Positions 1 to 8,119 of a DNA stretch of 32,412 nt are shown one piece after another (the stretch's first letter is position 1; each line of letters opens with the position of its first letter). The notes beneath the pieces are model-generated. The model was not told where the DNA came from and ran no database searches. It saw nothing but the letters and a program-made list of their open reading frames with translations. The DNA lies in contig CAJWIY010000021.1 in NCBI GenBank assembly GCA_913042205.1, positions 1-32,412 on the forward strand. Direction: 5' to 3'. Made by a program: the position numbers and the translations under genes. The DNA is from an uncultured Gammaproteobacteria bacterium (GTDB taxonomy: Bacteria > Pseudomonadota > Gammaproteobacteria > Pseudomonadales > Litorivicinaceae).

Positions 1-946
1 GAGGCACACCAACCCCGGCCACTATACGAGTTGTAGAGATCGATCCCGGTCCAATACCTACCTTCACAGCATCGGCGCCCACTTCGACAAGCGCTTTTGC
101 GGCCTCACCAGTTGCAATATTTCCACCAATCACTTCTACTCGCGGGAAGTTTTGCTTTATCCACGCAACACGATCCAATACACCTTGGGAGTGGCCGTGC
201 GCTGTATCGACCACCAGAATATCGACTCCTGCCTCCACAAGCGCTCGAACGCGGTCTTCGCCTTCCGGCCCTGTACCAACGGCGGCTGCGGCCAATAGTC
301 GCTTAGCTGCATCCTTCGCGGCATCCGGGTGACTTTCGGCCTTCATAATATCTTTGACCGTGACTAGACCCCTCAATCGGAAGTCATCATCCACCATCAG
401 TACCTTCTCGATACGGTGTTTGTGAAGCTTACTCTGAATTTCTTGATGACCAGCACCTTCAGCCACAGTAACCAAGCGCTCTTTTGGAGTCATGACCTCG
501 CGAACCTGCACATCTAAATCCGGCACGAACCGAATATCCCGACCTGTCACGATTCCAACAAGGTTGTCACCCTCGACGACAGGAACACCACTGATATTGT
601 GATGACGGGTGATGCCCAACAGCTGGCGGACCGTGATATTAGGTGAACAGGTCACAGGATCCTGGATGATCCCTGTCTCGAATTTTTTGACTTTACGGAC
701 CTCTTGCGCCTGTGCCTCGATTGTCATGTTTTTGTGCAAAATACCAAGACCACCCTCTTGGGCCATCGCGATCGCCAAAGATGCTTCCGTCACGGTATCC
801 ATCGCCGCCGATAACAACGGCATGTTAAGCTCGATGCCACGAGTGATTTGAGTCTTAAGGCTGACACTCGCAGGAACAACTTTTGAATAACCCGGAACAA
901 GTAGCACATCATCGAAGGTCAGGGCGTCTTCGGCAATTCGTAACAT
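1..946 (-). CDS. guaB: Inosine-5'-monophosphate dehydrogenase (partial, C-terminus beyond window)
   Basis: IMPDH oxidises IMP to XMP with NAD+, the committed step of GTP synthesis in the cytosol. The visible 315 codons begin [19 protein letters not shown], the usual N-terminus of proteobacterial GuaB. They continue through the barrel start, two CBS domains (roughly residues 90-205) and the [10 protein letters not shown] stretch, to the active-site loop [17 protein letters not shown] at the left edge. In the family this loop reads GPGSICTTR. Here the catalytic Cys codon is TCT (Ser304, bases 35-37), a one-base difference from TGT, so activity is in doubt unless this is a base-call error. The ATG at 946 has AGGA upstream. 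The gene is divergent from xseA across 51 bases, as in many gammaproteobacteria. The family assignment is certain; the functional state is not. Confidence 0.97.
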   Translation of the reverse strand, partial: MLRIAEDALTFDDVLLVPGYSKVVPASVSLKTQITRGIELNMPLLSAAMDTVTEASLAIAMAQEGGLGILHKNMTIEAQAQEVRKVKKFETGIIQDPVTCSPNITVRQLLGITRHHNISGVPVVEGDNLVGIVTGRDIRFVPDLDVQVREVMTPKERLVTVAEGAGHQEIQSKLHKHRIEKVLMVDDDFRLRGLVTVKDIMKAESHPDAAKDAAKRLLAAAAVGTGPEGEDRVRALVEAGVDILVVDTAHGHSQGVLDRVAWIKQNFPRVEVIGGNIATGEAAKALVEVGADAVKVGIGPGSISTTRIVAGVGVP

Positions 947-984
947 GAATAAGTCCTTGAGGGTGGCATGCAAGTGAATAGTTT

Positions 985-990
985 AAGGAG
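985..990 (+). promoter_or_regulatory. Ribosome binding site of xseA deciding a GTG start
   Basis: AAGGAG lies 7 bases before the GTG at 998. This strong Shine-Dalgarno match supports GTG as the start, giving the N-terminus MSEQVKQAENVLTVS, a usual length for XseA. The rest of the 947-997 gap between guaB and xseA holds no promoter I can defend. Confidence 0.75.
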
Positions 991-997
991 TTAAGGG

Positions 998-2293
998 GTG
1001 TCGGAACAAGTGAAGCAGGCTGAAAATGTACTTACAGTCTCCGCTCTGTCAGCCAGACTGACTCAGGCACTTACTGAATTTTTCCCACAAACCGTAACCC
1101 TCGACGCAGAAATAAGTAACTTCAAGACTTATCCGTCAGGCCATTGGTACTTTTCATTGACGGATGGGGACGCCTCCCTAAGCGCAGTCATGTTCAAAGG
1201 CGCAAACCGTTTGGTTCGCTTGGTGGCCCGGGACGGTCTCAAGGTACGTGTGCGGTGTGAGGTCAACTTTTACCCGCCGAATGGTCGCCTACAACTCGTC
1301 GTCAAGCGCATGGCTGAGGAGGGTGTCGGAGACCAAAAAGCGAAACTAGAAGCTCTCAAGGCTAAGTTGATCGCTGAGGGCCTAACAGATAGCCAGCGTA
1401 AACAACCACTGCCTCCGATGCCACGATGTGTCGGGCTAATCACCTCACCGAAAGGAGCTGTCGTTAGAGATATGCTCACAATTTTAAATAAGCGATGGCC
1501 GCTTGCCTCGGTTCGCGTATATTCAGCAGCCGTGCAGGGGGAGAACGCACCACAAGAGCTGGTATCTGCACTCAAACGAGCGACCACTGAAGAATTAGTT
1601 CAGGTGCTGATCATTGGTCGTGGTGGTGGGGCTTCCGAGGATCTAAGCGCATTCAATGACGAGCAACTGTGTCGATCAGTTGCGGCATGTCCGATCCCAA
1701 TCATCTCAGCGGTTGGCCACGAGACTGATTCAGGGCTGACAGATCTCGTCGCAGATTTACGGGCCGCCACACCGTCACAAGCGGCAGAAATCGCAACACC
1801 GGATTTACCCGAGATGATTGAACGGTTAACGCAACTCGAGGCTAGGATCCTGTCGCGGGCCAACACACTCATTTCGCTCGCACAGCAGCGTCTCGAGCTA
1901 TCAGTACACAAGCTTTCAATGAGCGTGAGCCAGCATACCAATCATTCGCGAGATCATTTGCGACGGCTCGAGCGAAACCTTGTGCCGCCCTCTGAATATA
2001 TTAAGCTGAAACGACATGATGTTACTCACTTACAGACGCGCCTGTCGCGTGCTATCGATCAGGGGATCAAACAGACCACGTCAGTTCTCGGGCATCTGAC
2101 CGGGCAGCTTGACTCACTTAGCCCGCTAGCAACACTTGGCCGTGGCTACGGGATCTTATTGAAAGGTGATACTAATAGGCATCGGTCCATTGGGTCTGTC
2201 GACGATGTGGAAGAGCAATCACCAGTTGAAATTCGCCTCAAAGATGGCAGGCTCAACGCGACGATTGACCAAATTCTTAAGGACCCGTCATGA
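998..2293 (+). CDS. xseA: Exodeoxyribonuclease VII large subunit
   Basis: This is the large, catalytic subunit of exonuclease VII, which with XseB degrades single-stranded DNA to oligonucleotides and acts in repair and removal of displaced strands. The 431-residue protein has the N-terminal OB-fold (about residues 10-110, with NFKTYPSGHWYFSLTD and FKGANR). The conserved catalytic region follows, with GLITSPKGAVVRDML, IIGRGGGASEDLSAFND and SAVGHETDSGLTDLVADLRA, then a long helical coiled region (about 280-380) and the C-terminal SPLATLGRGYGI motif. Length and motifs are normal. The start is GTG. The stop overlaps the ATG of the next gene by four bases (ATGA), so the two are translationally coupled. 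The small subunit gene xseB is not in the window. Confidence 0.97.
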   Translation: MSEQVKQAENVLTVSALSARLTQALTEFFPQTVTLDAEISNFKTYPSGHWYFSLTDGDASLSAVMFKGANRLVRLVARDGLKVRVRCEVNFYPPNGRLQLVVKRMAEEGVGDQKAKLEALKAKLIAEGLTDSQRKQPLPPMPRCVGLITSPKGAVVRDMLTILNKRWPLASVRVYSAAVQGENAPQELVSALKRATTEELVQVLIIGRGGGASEDLSAFNDEQLCRSVAACPIPIISAVGHETDSGLTDLVADLRAATPSQAAEIATPDLPEMIERLTQLEARILSRANTLISLAQQRLELSVHKLSMSVSQHTNHSRDHLRRLERNLVPPSEYIKLKRHDVTHLQTRLSRAIDQGIKQTTSVLGHLTGQLDSLSPLATLGRGYGILLKGDTNRHRSIGSVDDVEEQSPVEIRLKDGRLNATIDQILKDPS

Positions 2294-3090
2294 AATTCTG
2301 GTACCCCACTCTCCTGGCCGCACTAATTTCAACATCTGCCTCAGCGGTTGAGGACTTGCGGGTACCGGGAGGAGTTGCCGTGATACCTGTCGAGGCAGAC
2401 GCGCAACCGAGGTTCAACGGAAAACCGGTGCTGACAATTCAAGAAAACGGACAATCTCTTGCAGTAGTAGGCCTGGCGCTATCAACAGAGCCGGGCGACT
2501 ACACACTGGAGAGTGACGGTCAAAGAATCCCTTTCACAGTTTCTCCTAAAAAGTATCTTGAGCAGCGAATATATTTAGAGAATAAGCGTCACGTGACGCC
2601 CAATACACTGGATCTTGATCGCATCAAGAAAGAATCTCAGAAACAGCGCGGGGCGCTTGATGCTTTCGGTGGAAAACTTGATTCTGTTCAGATGATCCTT
2701 CCGGTCGAAGGTCCGATTTCTGGCCCTTTCGGAAAGCGGCGATTCTTCAACGACCAACCAAGGCGCCCGCATTCCGGTACAGATATTGCCGCGCCGGCTG
2801 GGACACCAATTAAGGTGGCTGCCTCGGGGCGCGTGAGTCTTGTCGGAGACTTCTTTTTCAACGGACGGCTGGTGGTAGTGGATCATGGGGAGGGTTTAAA
2901 GACCATGTATAACCACATGGACCGAATTGACGTCAAAGAGAACCAAGTCGTTTCTAGAGGCGAGTCAATCGGTACTGTCGGATCTACTGGCCGTTCTACT
3001 GGGCCCCATCTACATCTCGGTGTCATTCTAAATGGCGTCTCAGTCGATCCAGCCCTCTTCATACCCCAAATTCGTTCACTGCCGCAGTGA
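2290..3090 (+). CDS. Exported M23-family peptidase (LytM domain)
   Basis: Probable periplasmic murein endopeptidase or murein-hydrolase activator. Residues 1-19 form a signal peptide (hydrophobic run ending STSASA). A beta-rich N-terminal domain follows. The M23 domain spans about residues 140-262: HSGTD supplies zinc ligands H161 and D165, and GPHLHLGV supplies H240 and H242. YNHM at 207-210 stands where most members have YxHL. Because all four metal and catalytic positions are present, it should be an active enzyme rather than a degenerate NlpD/EnvC-like activator; that is inference. It starts inside the xseA stop, an association also seen in Pseudomonas. Its TGA directly abuts the stop of the convergent DUF3429 gene. 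Confidence 0.9.
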   Translation: MKFWYPTLLAALISTSASAVEDLRVPGGVAVIPVEADAQPRFNGKPVLTIQENGQSLAVVGLALSTEPGDYTLESDGQRIPFTVSPKKYLEQRIYLENKRHVTPNTLDLDRIKKESQKQRGALDAFGGKLDSVQMILPVEGPISGPFGKRRFFNDQPRRPHSGTDIAAPAGTPIKVAASGRVSLVGDFFFNGRLVVVDHGEGLKTMYNHMDRIDVKENQVVSRGESIGTVGSTGRSTGPHLHLGVILNGVSVDPALFIPQIRSLPQ

Positions 3091-3540
3091 TCAGCTCATC
3101 ATTCGGAACAGCATGAATAAGTGACATCCGGCCACCACGTAGGCGAGGCGTGGTCGCATTTCGAGATACCAAGAAGGTATCGGAAGCTCGGCCAGAATCG
3201 GACGGTCAATGAACCACTGCGCGATGAAACCACCGCCCAGTACGGCCAACGTTAGAGGAGCCGGAAGGGCTATCAAACAAATCCAAGCCGCGACAACGGG
3301 AACTACGGATATTAAGAGTCGTGTGCTTTGTCGGGTCCCGGTAATCAGAGCCAAGCCCCAATGAACGCCCCCCATGAATGATAAGATTGCGAGTGAGTAA
3401 AGAATAAACGCTTGAAAGGCAAGCGATACAAGTTCTTGCGAGAGAAGGGCCGTGACCGCCCCAAACACAAAGGGTATCAGGCCCAAATAGCCTAGCCGCA
3501 TACCCATGGTCTCAACGCGCACTTGCTCGTCCACAGTCAT
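3091..3540 (-). CDS. DUF3429 family integral membrane protein
   Basis: A 149-residue hydrophobic protein with about four to five membrane segments (roughly residues 14-34, 37-60, 73-108 and 125-147). It carries the family signature YSLAILSFMGGVHWG. Biochemical function is unknown. DUF3429 genes are often found near photolyases in proteobacteria (from memory). Here its ATG overlaps the stop of the upstream photolyase-like gene (ATGA), so it is the last gene of the five-gene photolyase operon. The context suggests a membrane role in light or UV response, or transport of a chromophore or precursor, but nothing in the sequence shows a mechanism. Met12 and Met14 are alternative starts. Confidence 0.85.
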   Translation of the reverse strand: MTVDEQVRVETMGMRLGYLGLIPFVFGAVTALLSQELVSLAFQAFILYSLAILSFMGGVHWGLALITGTRQSTRLLISVVPVVAAWICLIALPAPLTLAVLGGGFIAQWFIDRPILAELPIPSWYLEMRPRLAYVVAGCHLFMLFRMMS

Positions 3541-5078
3541 TCCAGATCCAAAGCCATTTGTGAAAGAGGTGGCTTTTTACCATAGCGGGGCCGAGCCTGT
3601 CTCAGTCGACTCCCGTGCGCCCTCAAGACCCGCTGAGCTTCGGGCTTCATATCATGTGACTCGACCCAAGATTTCAGCCGTGATCGTGCTTCACGCCCTA
3701 GTTGAGCGGGGTCTCCAATCGGTTCTGGGTAATCTAGACCGATCCGACAGCCAATTTTCTGTTGCAGACTCAAGGGCATCCGCCATGGCTGGTGGATCCA
3801 CTCTAATGGCACTGATTCCAACTCTGGAATCCATTGCTTGATAAAAATACCGTAGGGATCCTGATCCTCCGACTGTTTAATAGGTGAATACATGCGATTC
3901 GCATTAATTCCAGTAGTACCAGACTGCATTTGAATCTGCGACCAATGAATCCCCGCCTCGAAATCAGTGAACCATCGCGCCATCTGAATCCCGGTTTTAC
4001 GCCAATCAATCCACAAGTGATAACTCGCGATCGAGACCAGCATCGCTCGCATCCGAAAATTCAGCCAGCCAGTTGCGGCGAGGTATCTCAAACAGGCATC
4101 AACAAAAGGCCATCCCAAAGTACCGCGACAGAATCGTTCACGCCGCTCTACCTCCAGGTCCGGCGCTCCATGTCGAAGTCCTATATAGCCACGATGTAAT
4201 TCCTCGAATTCAAGCCGCGGCTCAGACTCTAGTTTTTGAATAAAATGACAATGCCAATGAAGCCTCGACTGAAATGATTTAAGGCTTCTTCGGGCAACAC
4301 TTCTCCCCGTCTCCTCCTTTAGATCCTGACGACGATCCAACGTACGCTGCCAGACCTCTCTTACGCTCAATGCTCCGACAGATAGATGTGTTGATATTCG
4401 TGAGCATGCGATTTCTCCAGTCGAGGGGCTAGACATACCACTTCGGTATGTCTCACAACGGTCATTAAGAAAACTATCCAATAACAATAGCGCGTTACTG
4501 CGGCCCCCTTCTTGGTTGGACATCGGAATCTCGTCCGCAACTGAAAAACTTTGCAGCACGTCAGACGCCGGTTTTGGAGGTAGTCCGATACCAAGTATTT
4601 TCGTGGGTGCAGAGAACTGAGGCAGGCCCATCAACTGGTCCCACTGTGATGACCAACCCCGGCGTTCTTGGAGGCCACGTATCACGCCATGTTGTCGATA
4701 CTCATCCCATGCAATCCCGTGGTCTTCGGACCAACGTTTCACACTCATATCGCGTTCATAGGTCCAACCAGATCCGGTCTCCTGATGGGAAACTATCCTG
4801 CAAAACTGAAATTTTTTGTAGAGACGATCGAGTACCTCCGGAGCGTTGCCGATTAGGATCCAAAGCGGTTGTCCCAATGCCGTTAGTTCTTGGTCCAGAG
4901 ATATCAGAGAGTCTTTGAGAAAGGACCACTGACGACCCGAGGTGTATTCCATTGCCCAATAATCGGGTTCAATAACATATAAGGGGAGTACCTTCCCTTC
5001 CCTAACAGCCTGATCTAGGGGCTCGTGATCAACCACACGTAGGTCGCGTTTGAACCAGACTATGATTTGCGGGGTCAT
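3537..5078 (-). CDS. Photolyase/cryptochrome family flavoprotein of a divergent class I-like branch
   Basis: A 513-residue member of the photolyase/cryptochrome superfamily. The N-terminal antenna-binding Rossmann domain begins IIVWFKRDLRVVDHEPL (to about residue 130). The C-terminal FAD domain includes RLHWHCHFIQKLE, GWPFVDACLRYLAATGWLNFRMR and GINANRMYSPIKQSEDQDPYG. The segment that reads DLAANNGGWQWAAS in classical CPD photolyases reads EAGIHWSQIQMQSG here, so the Asn that faces the flavin is not conserved. I recall this as a separate subfamily with poorly known lesion specificity. ATG at 5078 is preferred over the upstream TTG at 5087: it overlaps the DASH stop as ATGA and lies 11 bases from AGGAGG, while the TTG is only 3 bases from it. 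Function as a DNA-repair photolyase is inferred. Confidence 0.93.
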   Translation of the reverse strand: MTPQIIVWFKRDLRVVDHEPLDQAVREGKVLPLYVIEPDYWAMEYTSGRQWSFLKDSLISLDQELTALGQPLWILIGNAPEVLDRLYKKFQFCRIVSHQETGSGWTYERDMSVKRWSEDHGIAWDEYRQHGVIRGLQERRGWSSQWDQLMGLPQFSAPTKILGIGLPPKPASDVLQSFSVADEIPMSNQEGGRSNALLLLDSFLNDRCETYRSGMSSPSTGEIACSRISTHLSVGALSVREVWQRTLDRRQDLKEETGRSVARRSLKSFQSRLHWHCHFIQKLESEPRLEFEELHRGYIGLRHGAPDLEVERRERFCRGTLGWPFVDACLRYLAATGWLNFRMRAMLVSIASYHLWIDWRKTGIQMARWFTDFEAGIHWSQIQMQSGTTGINANRMYSPIKQSEDQDPYGIFIKQWIPELESVPLEWIHQPWRMPLSLQQKIGCRIGLDYPEPIGDPAQLGREARSRLKSWVESHDMKPEAQRVLRAHGSRLRQARPRYGKKPPLSQMALDLE

Positions 5079-6364
5079 TGTAACCAACGCCTCCTATAAG
5101 TCTTATCAGGGTCATACCGATCAGCCTGGTCATTTAAATTGAAAATCCGTCCACCCCTCGGGTCCGGTCCAACACCAGCAATATAGGCCCAGTTACCCCA
5201 ATTACTGGCCACATCAAAATCGACTAACCGGCTTTCGAAATAGGCAGCCCCCAACCGCCAGTCAAGATTCGATTCATAGATCAGATGGCTGGCGACCAGC
5301 TGCCTGGCACGGTTGCTCATCCATCCAGTCTGGTTTAGTTCACGCATCGCCGCATCAACGATGTCACACCCAGTATTACCTGTACTCCACGCCACAAAAC
5401 GTCGACGATTTTGGTCGACATCTGCGTCCTTATCGTTCGGTCCACTTACCCGGAACAAAGTCCAGTCACATGCTCTCGAGTACCAGCGGAAAAATTCACG
5501 CCATAAGAGCTCAAATCGAAGCCAATAAGTCGACTCATTGGCCCCTTCTCTGTGCTCATAATCAAGTATGTCAGACCAAATCTGACGGGCAGAGATGCAT
5601 CCATGGGCGAGCCAGGCCGATAAGTGACTCGACCGCGTAGGCCCACACAGAGAGTTCCGGGTCAGTTTATAGTGAGACAACGCTCCCGCATCGAGGTATG
5701 CCTGCCAATGCTCCAAAGCTGAAGCTTCACCTCCAATCGTCTGGACCTCGGTCTCAGGCGATGTTTGGTTTCGTAAAGCCTCTATCCACTCGCTTGGATC
5801 TGGCCATGGTTGGGGCAATGACGGGGGCAGCTCAGGAATTGACTGTGGTGGATCCGGAAAAATTCCCGGTTTTTTTTCCACAACTTTCCTGAACTTTGAG
5901 AATGTTGCCGGTAGATCAATCAGGTCAAACGGTAGTTGATCGAAGCGAAAGAGCTCATCGGTATACACAACCTCGCTCTGAAAATCCTCAGCTTGAATTC
6001 GCTCTGTCTCGAGCCGTTCCTCCGTTCCCAAAGGCGCATCACCAAAGACCGTGCATACTTGGCATGCTTGTCGCGCCCGCATCAACGCACGCACTGGTTC
6101 CTCGGCACTGATCCAGAGCCCACATCCTTGCGCGGAGAGATCGTCACGTAGGGACTGAAGACTCTCTGCGCGGAAACGAGCCCAGTGCTCCCCGACGCGA
6201 GGCAACCCAAATTGCTGATTAGCCCAACGCCTGGGCTCCAAACAAGCCAGCGGGACCAGCTGTGCGCCAATCGATTTGGCTAGTGTTGACGCACGCCCAA
6301 GAGCAGGGTTATCAGACAAGCGGCACGTGTCGCGAACCAACCAGACGACAATCTCAGGCTTCAT
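5075..6364 (-). CDS. DASH-type cryptochrome / photolyase
   Basis: Cry-DASH proteins bind FAD and usually methenyltetrahydrofolate. They repair cyclobutane dimers, best in single-stranded or looped DNA, and may also signal. The 429 residues fit the bacterial DASH length. Diagnostic DASH features are [14 protein letters not shown] after the antenna domain, [42 protein letters not shown], and the C-terminal run [22 protein letters not shown] followed by [21 protein letters not shown]. The ATG at 6364 has GAGG 8 bases upstream and lies inside the end of the DUF2256 gene (11-base overlap). The TGA overlaps the next photolyase start. It is the third gene of the photolyase operon and is probably co-translated with its neighbours. 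Confidence 0.95.
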   Translation of the reverse strand: MKPEIVVWLVRDTCRLSDNPALGRASTLAKSIGAQLVPLACLEPRRWANQQFGLPRVGEHWARFRAESLQSLRDDLSAQGCGLWISAEEPVRALMRARQACQVCTVFGDAPLGTEERLETERIQAEDFQSEVVYTDELFRFDQLPFDLIDLPATFSKFRKVVEKKPGIFPDPPQSIPELPPSLPQPWPDPSEWIEALRNQTSPETEVQTIGGEASALEHWQAYLDAGALSHYKLTRNSLCGPTRSSHLSAWLAHGCISARQIWSDILDYEHREGANESTYWLRFELLWREFFRWYSRACDWTLFRVSGPNDKDADVDQNRRRFVAWSTGNTGCDIVDAAMRELNQTGWMSNRARQLVASHLIYESNLDWRLGAAYFESRLVDFDVASNWGNWAYIAGVGPDPRGGRIFNLNDQADRYDPDKTYRRRWLQ

Positions 6365-6518
6365 GAGTCAACCCTCGTCGCCTGCACCGCTCGCTACAAT
6401 ATACGACCAAATCCCAGTCACGCTCCCATTTTTTTCGCCACGAAAACGAACGATCGCATACCGGGCAGAGTTTGGTCGGTAAATCACTTTTCTTAACTGT
6501 TTTGCCACTCCGGTTCAT
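6354..6518 (-). CDS. DUF2256 zinc-binding mini-protein, 54 residues
   Basis: A small gene easily missed by length cut-offs. It reads [16 protein letters not shown] and then a zinc-ribbon-like core: CPVC (Cys18, Cys21), [13 protein letters not shown], and YCSERCRR (Cys41, Cys45), ending GLTHEA. Four Cys in a CxxC...CxxxC arrangement with a basic, Trp-rich middle is the DUF2256 signature. That family is typically encoded next to photolyase/cryptochrome genes. The ATG overlaps the stop of the upstream FeS photolyase (ATGA), with AAGG 9 bases before it. The 3' end overlaps the DASH gene by 11 bases, so the gene is locked between two photolyase genes. No function is established; a DNA-binding or photolyase-partner role is inference from charge, Cys pattern and context. 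Confidence 0.93.
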   Translation of the reverse strand: MNRSGKTVKKSDLPTKLCPVCDRSFSWRKKWERDWDLVVYCSERCRRRGLTHEA

Positions 6519-8086
6519 AGCAACCGGCCTTCTGGTAACACCCTAGTGTCCCCGCCATCTAAAGCTACGCGGTCACGAAAAGCTGTCGCCTTAGCTTTTA
6601 TTGTCTCAAGCTTCTCGCTTCCAAAGCGATCGAGATTTTTTAAGATCATGGCCATACGCGGATTTGACTTGAAACGCTCCCGATGAGTGTGCAAGAAATC
6701 CCAATACAAATAGTTGAATGGGCAGGCATCGTCTGTCGTTGTCTCTTTCACACGGTATCGGCACGACTTGCAGTAGTTACTCATGCGATCGATGTATTTG
6801 CCGCTTGAACAGTAGGGCTTCGACGCCATCACACCGTCGTCGGCAAACAACGCCATCCCAAGCGTATTGGGAAGCTCGACCCACTCATAAGCGTCTGCGT
6901 AAACTGACAAATACCAGTCACAGACGGCTTCAACGGAACACCCCGCGATCAGGGCAAAATTGCCTGTCACCATTAGTCGCTGAATATGATGTGCGTAGGC
7001 GTTCTGTCTTGTGTTGCGTATTGCTTCAGACAGACAGACCATATCTGTCTTCGTTTCGTCCCAAAAAAACGATGGTAGGGGCCATGATGCGTTCAGGGTA
7101 TTACGGTCCTTATACTCAGGCATGTATGCCCAATACAGACCACGCACATATTCACGCCAACCGATGATTTGCCGGATAAATCCTTCTACGGCATTAATAG
7201 GCGCTGCGCCGTTACGGAATGCTTTTTCAGCGGCGACGCAGACCTCTAGCGGACTCAACAGCCCAAGATTCAAGCTGGTCGAGATCAAACTATGGTAAAG
7301 CGTATCCTTACCCAAAACCATGGCGTCCTGAAAGTCCCCGAATGATTCCAACCGCTCTTTTGTAAAATGATCAAATATTTGCAGCGCTTGTGAACGGGTA
7401 ACCGGCCATTGAAAACTATCTATTTCCAACTCACCAAAATGATCGGCAAAATGCGTCTTGACCAGTTCAAAAACCTCTTCGGTGATCGGATCAACTGGCC
7501 AAGTCGGCCGACTGGGGGTCTCTCGGCGATCCAATGCCTTGCGATTATCATGATCAAAATTCCACTTCCCTCCGACTGGATCTTTGCCGTCCATCAGTAG
7601 ACCTGTCGATTGCCTGATCCTCCGATAAAAGTGCTCCATCCGGGGTTGTTTCCGGCCTTTGAGGAATTCGTTGAACTCCTCGTGTGAGCAAATAAATCGT
7701 TTGTCTGGACAAATCTCGAACGGAACAGGAATTCTCGATGTGAGTGCCTCGAACTCGTTCTTCAGGCGCCACTCTCCGGGTTCTGTGACATACCAGGCAT
7801 CGAACTGATGGGCTATCTGTAAGCGTTCCACCTCACCGACAAGACTCTGACTGTTCTCAGAATCGGTCAGTTCGATGTAAATCACTTCACGTCCGGCGTC
7901 ACGTAAATCAGCCGCAAAATGACGCATCGCGCTGAAAATAAGTGCGATTTTTTGCTTATGGTGCTTGACATACGAGGCCTCCGACCAAACCTCTGCCATT
8001 ACGACAACGTCTTCAGGCTCAAGAAGTTGCAGCGATGGGAGGTCAATAGATAGCTGATCCCCAAGGATCAGGCAACAACGGGCCAA
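6515..8086 (-). CDS. Iron-sulfur bacterial cryptochrome/photolyase (FeS-BCP, PhrB/CryB type)
   Basis: A 523-residue member of the COG3046 photolyase-related family, whose characterised members repair (6-4) photoproducts and carry FAD, a ribityllumazine antenna and a [4Fe-4S] cluster. The N-terminus is LILGDQLS. The expected four cluster Cys are visible at 351 (DMVC), 439 and 442 (NYCKSCRY) and 455 (ACPFN), close to the spacing in Agrobacterium PhrB. Other family blocks include [13 protein letters not shown] and [15 protein letters not shown]. The start is taken as TTG at 8086, with AGGAG 7 bases upstream. This puts Met next to [10 protein letters not shown] and removes an overlap with the divergent peroxidase gene; an ATG at 8146 would add 20 atypical residues. 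It is the first gene of the five-gene operon. Confidence 0.94.
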   Translation of the reverse strand: MARCCLILGDQLSIDLPSLQLLEPEDVVVMAEVWSEASYVKHHKQKIALIFSAMRHFAADLRDAGREVIYIELTDSENSQSLVGEVERLQIAHQFDAWYVTEPGEWRLKNEFEALTSRIPVPFEICPDKRFICSHEEFNEFLKGRKQPRMEHFYRRIRQSTGLLMDGKDPVGGKWNFDHDNRKALDRRETPSRPTWPVDPITEEVFELVKTHFADHFGELEIDSFQWPVTRSQALQIFDHFTKERLESFGDFQDAMVLGKDTLYHSLISTSLNLGLLSPLEVCVAAEKAFRNGAAPINAVEGFIRQIIGWREYVRGLYWAYMPEYKDRNTLNASWPLPSFFWDETKTDMVCLSEAIRNTRQNAYAHHIQRLMVTGNFALIAGCSVEAVCDWYLSVYADAYEWVELPNTLGMALFADDGVMASKPYCSSGKYIDRMSNYCKSCRYRVKETTTDDACPFNYLYWDFLHTHRERFKSNPRMAMILKNLDRFGSEKLETIKAKATAFRDRVALDGGDTRVLPEGRLL

Positions 8087-8093
8087 AGATGTG

Positions 8094-8098
8094 CTCCT
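8094..8098 (-). promoter_or_regulatory. Ribosome binding site supporting a TTG start of the FeS photolyase
   Basis: Read on the minus strand this is AGGAG, 7 bases before TTG at 8086. It is the only good Shine-Dalgarno near the conserved N-terminus. With this start only 33 bases separate the photolyase and peroxidase start codons, so at least one promoter must lie within the other gene's coding sequence. Confidence 0.6.
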
Positions 8099-8119
8099 GT
8101 AACAACGAGGATGACATCC

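Noticed and set aside
5698-6151. Plus-strand open frames of 64-71 codons opposite the DASH gene
   Set aside because: They are antisense shadows of a clearly coding gene, with no ribosome sites or recognisable protein content.
7965-7970. Perfect TTGACA on the plus strand inside the FeS photolyase gene, possible -35 for the peroxidase
   Set aside because: No acceptable -10 lies 16-18 bases downstream, and it is 150 bases from the gene start.
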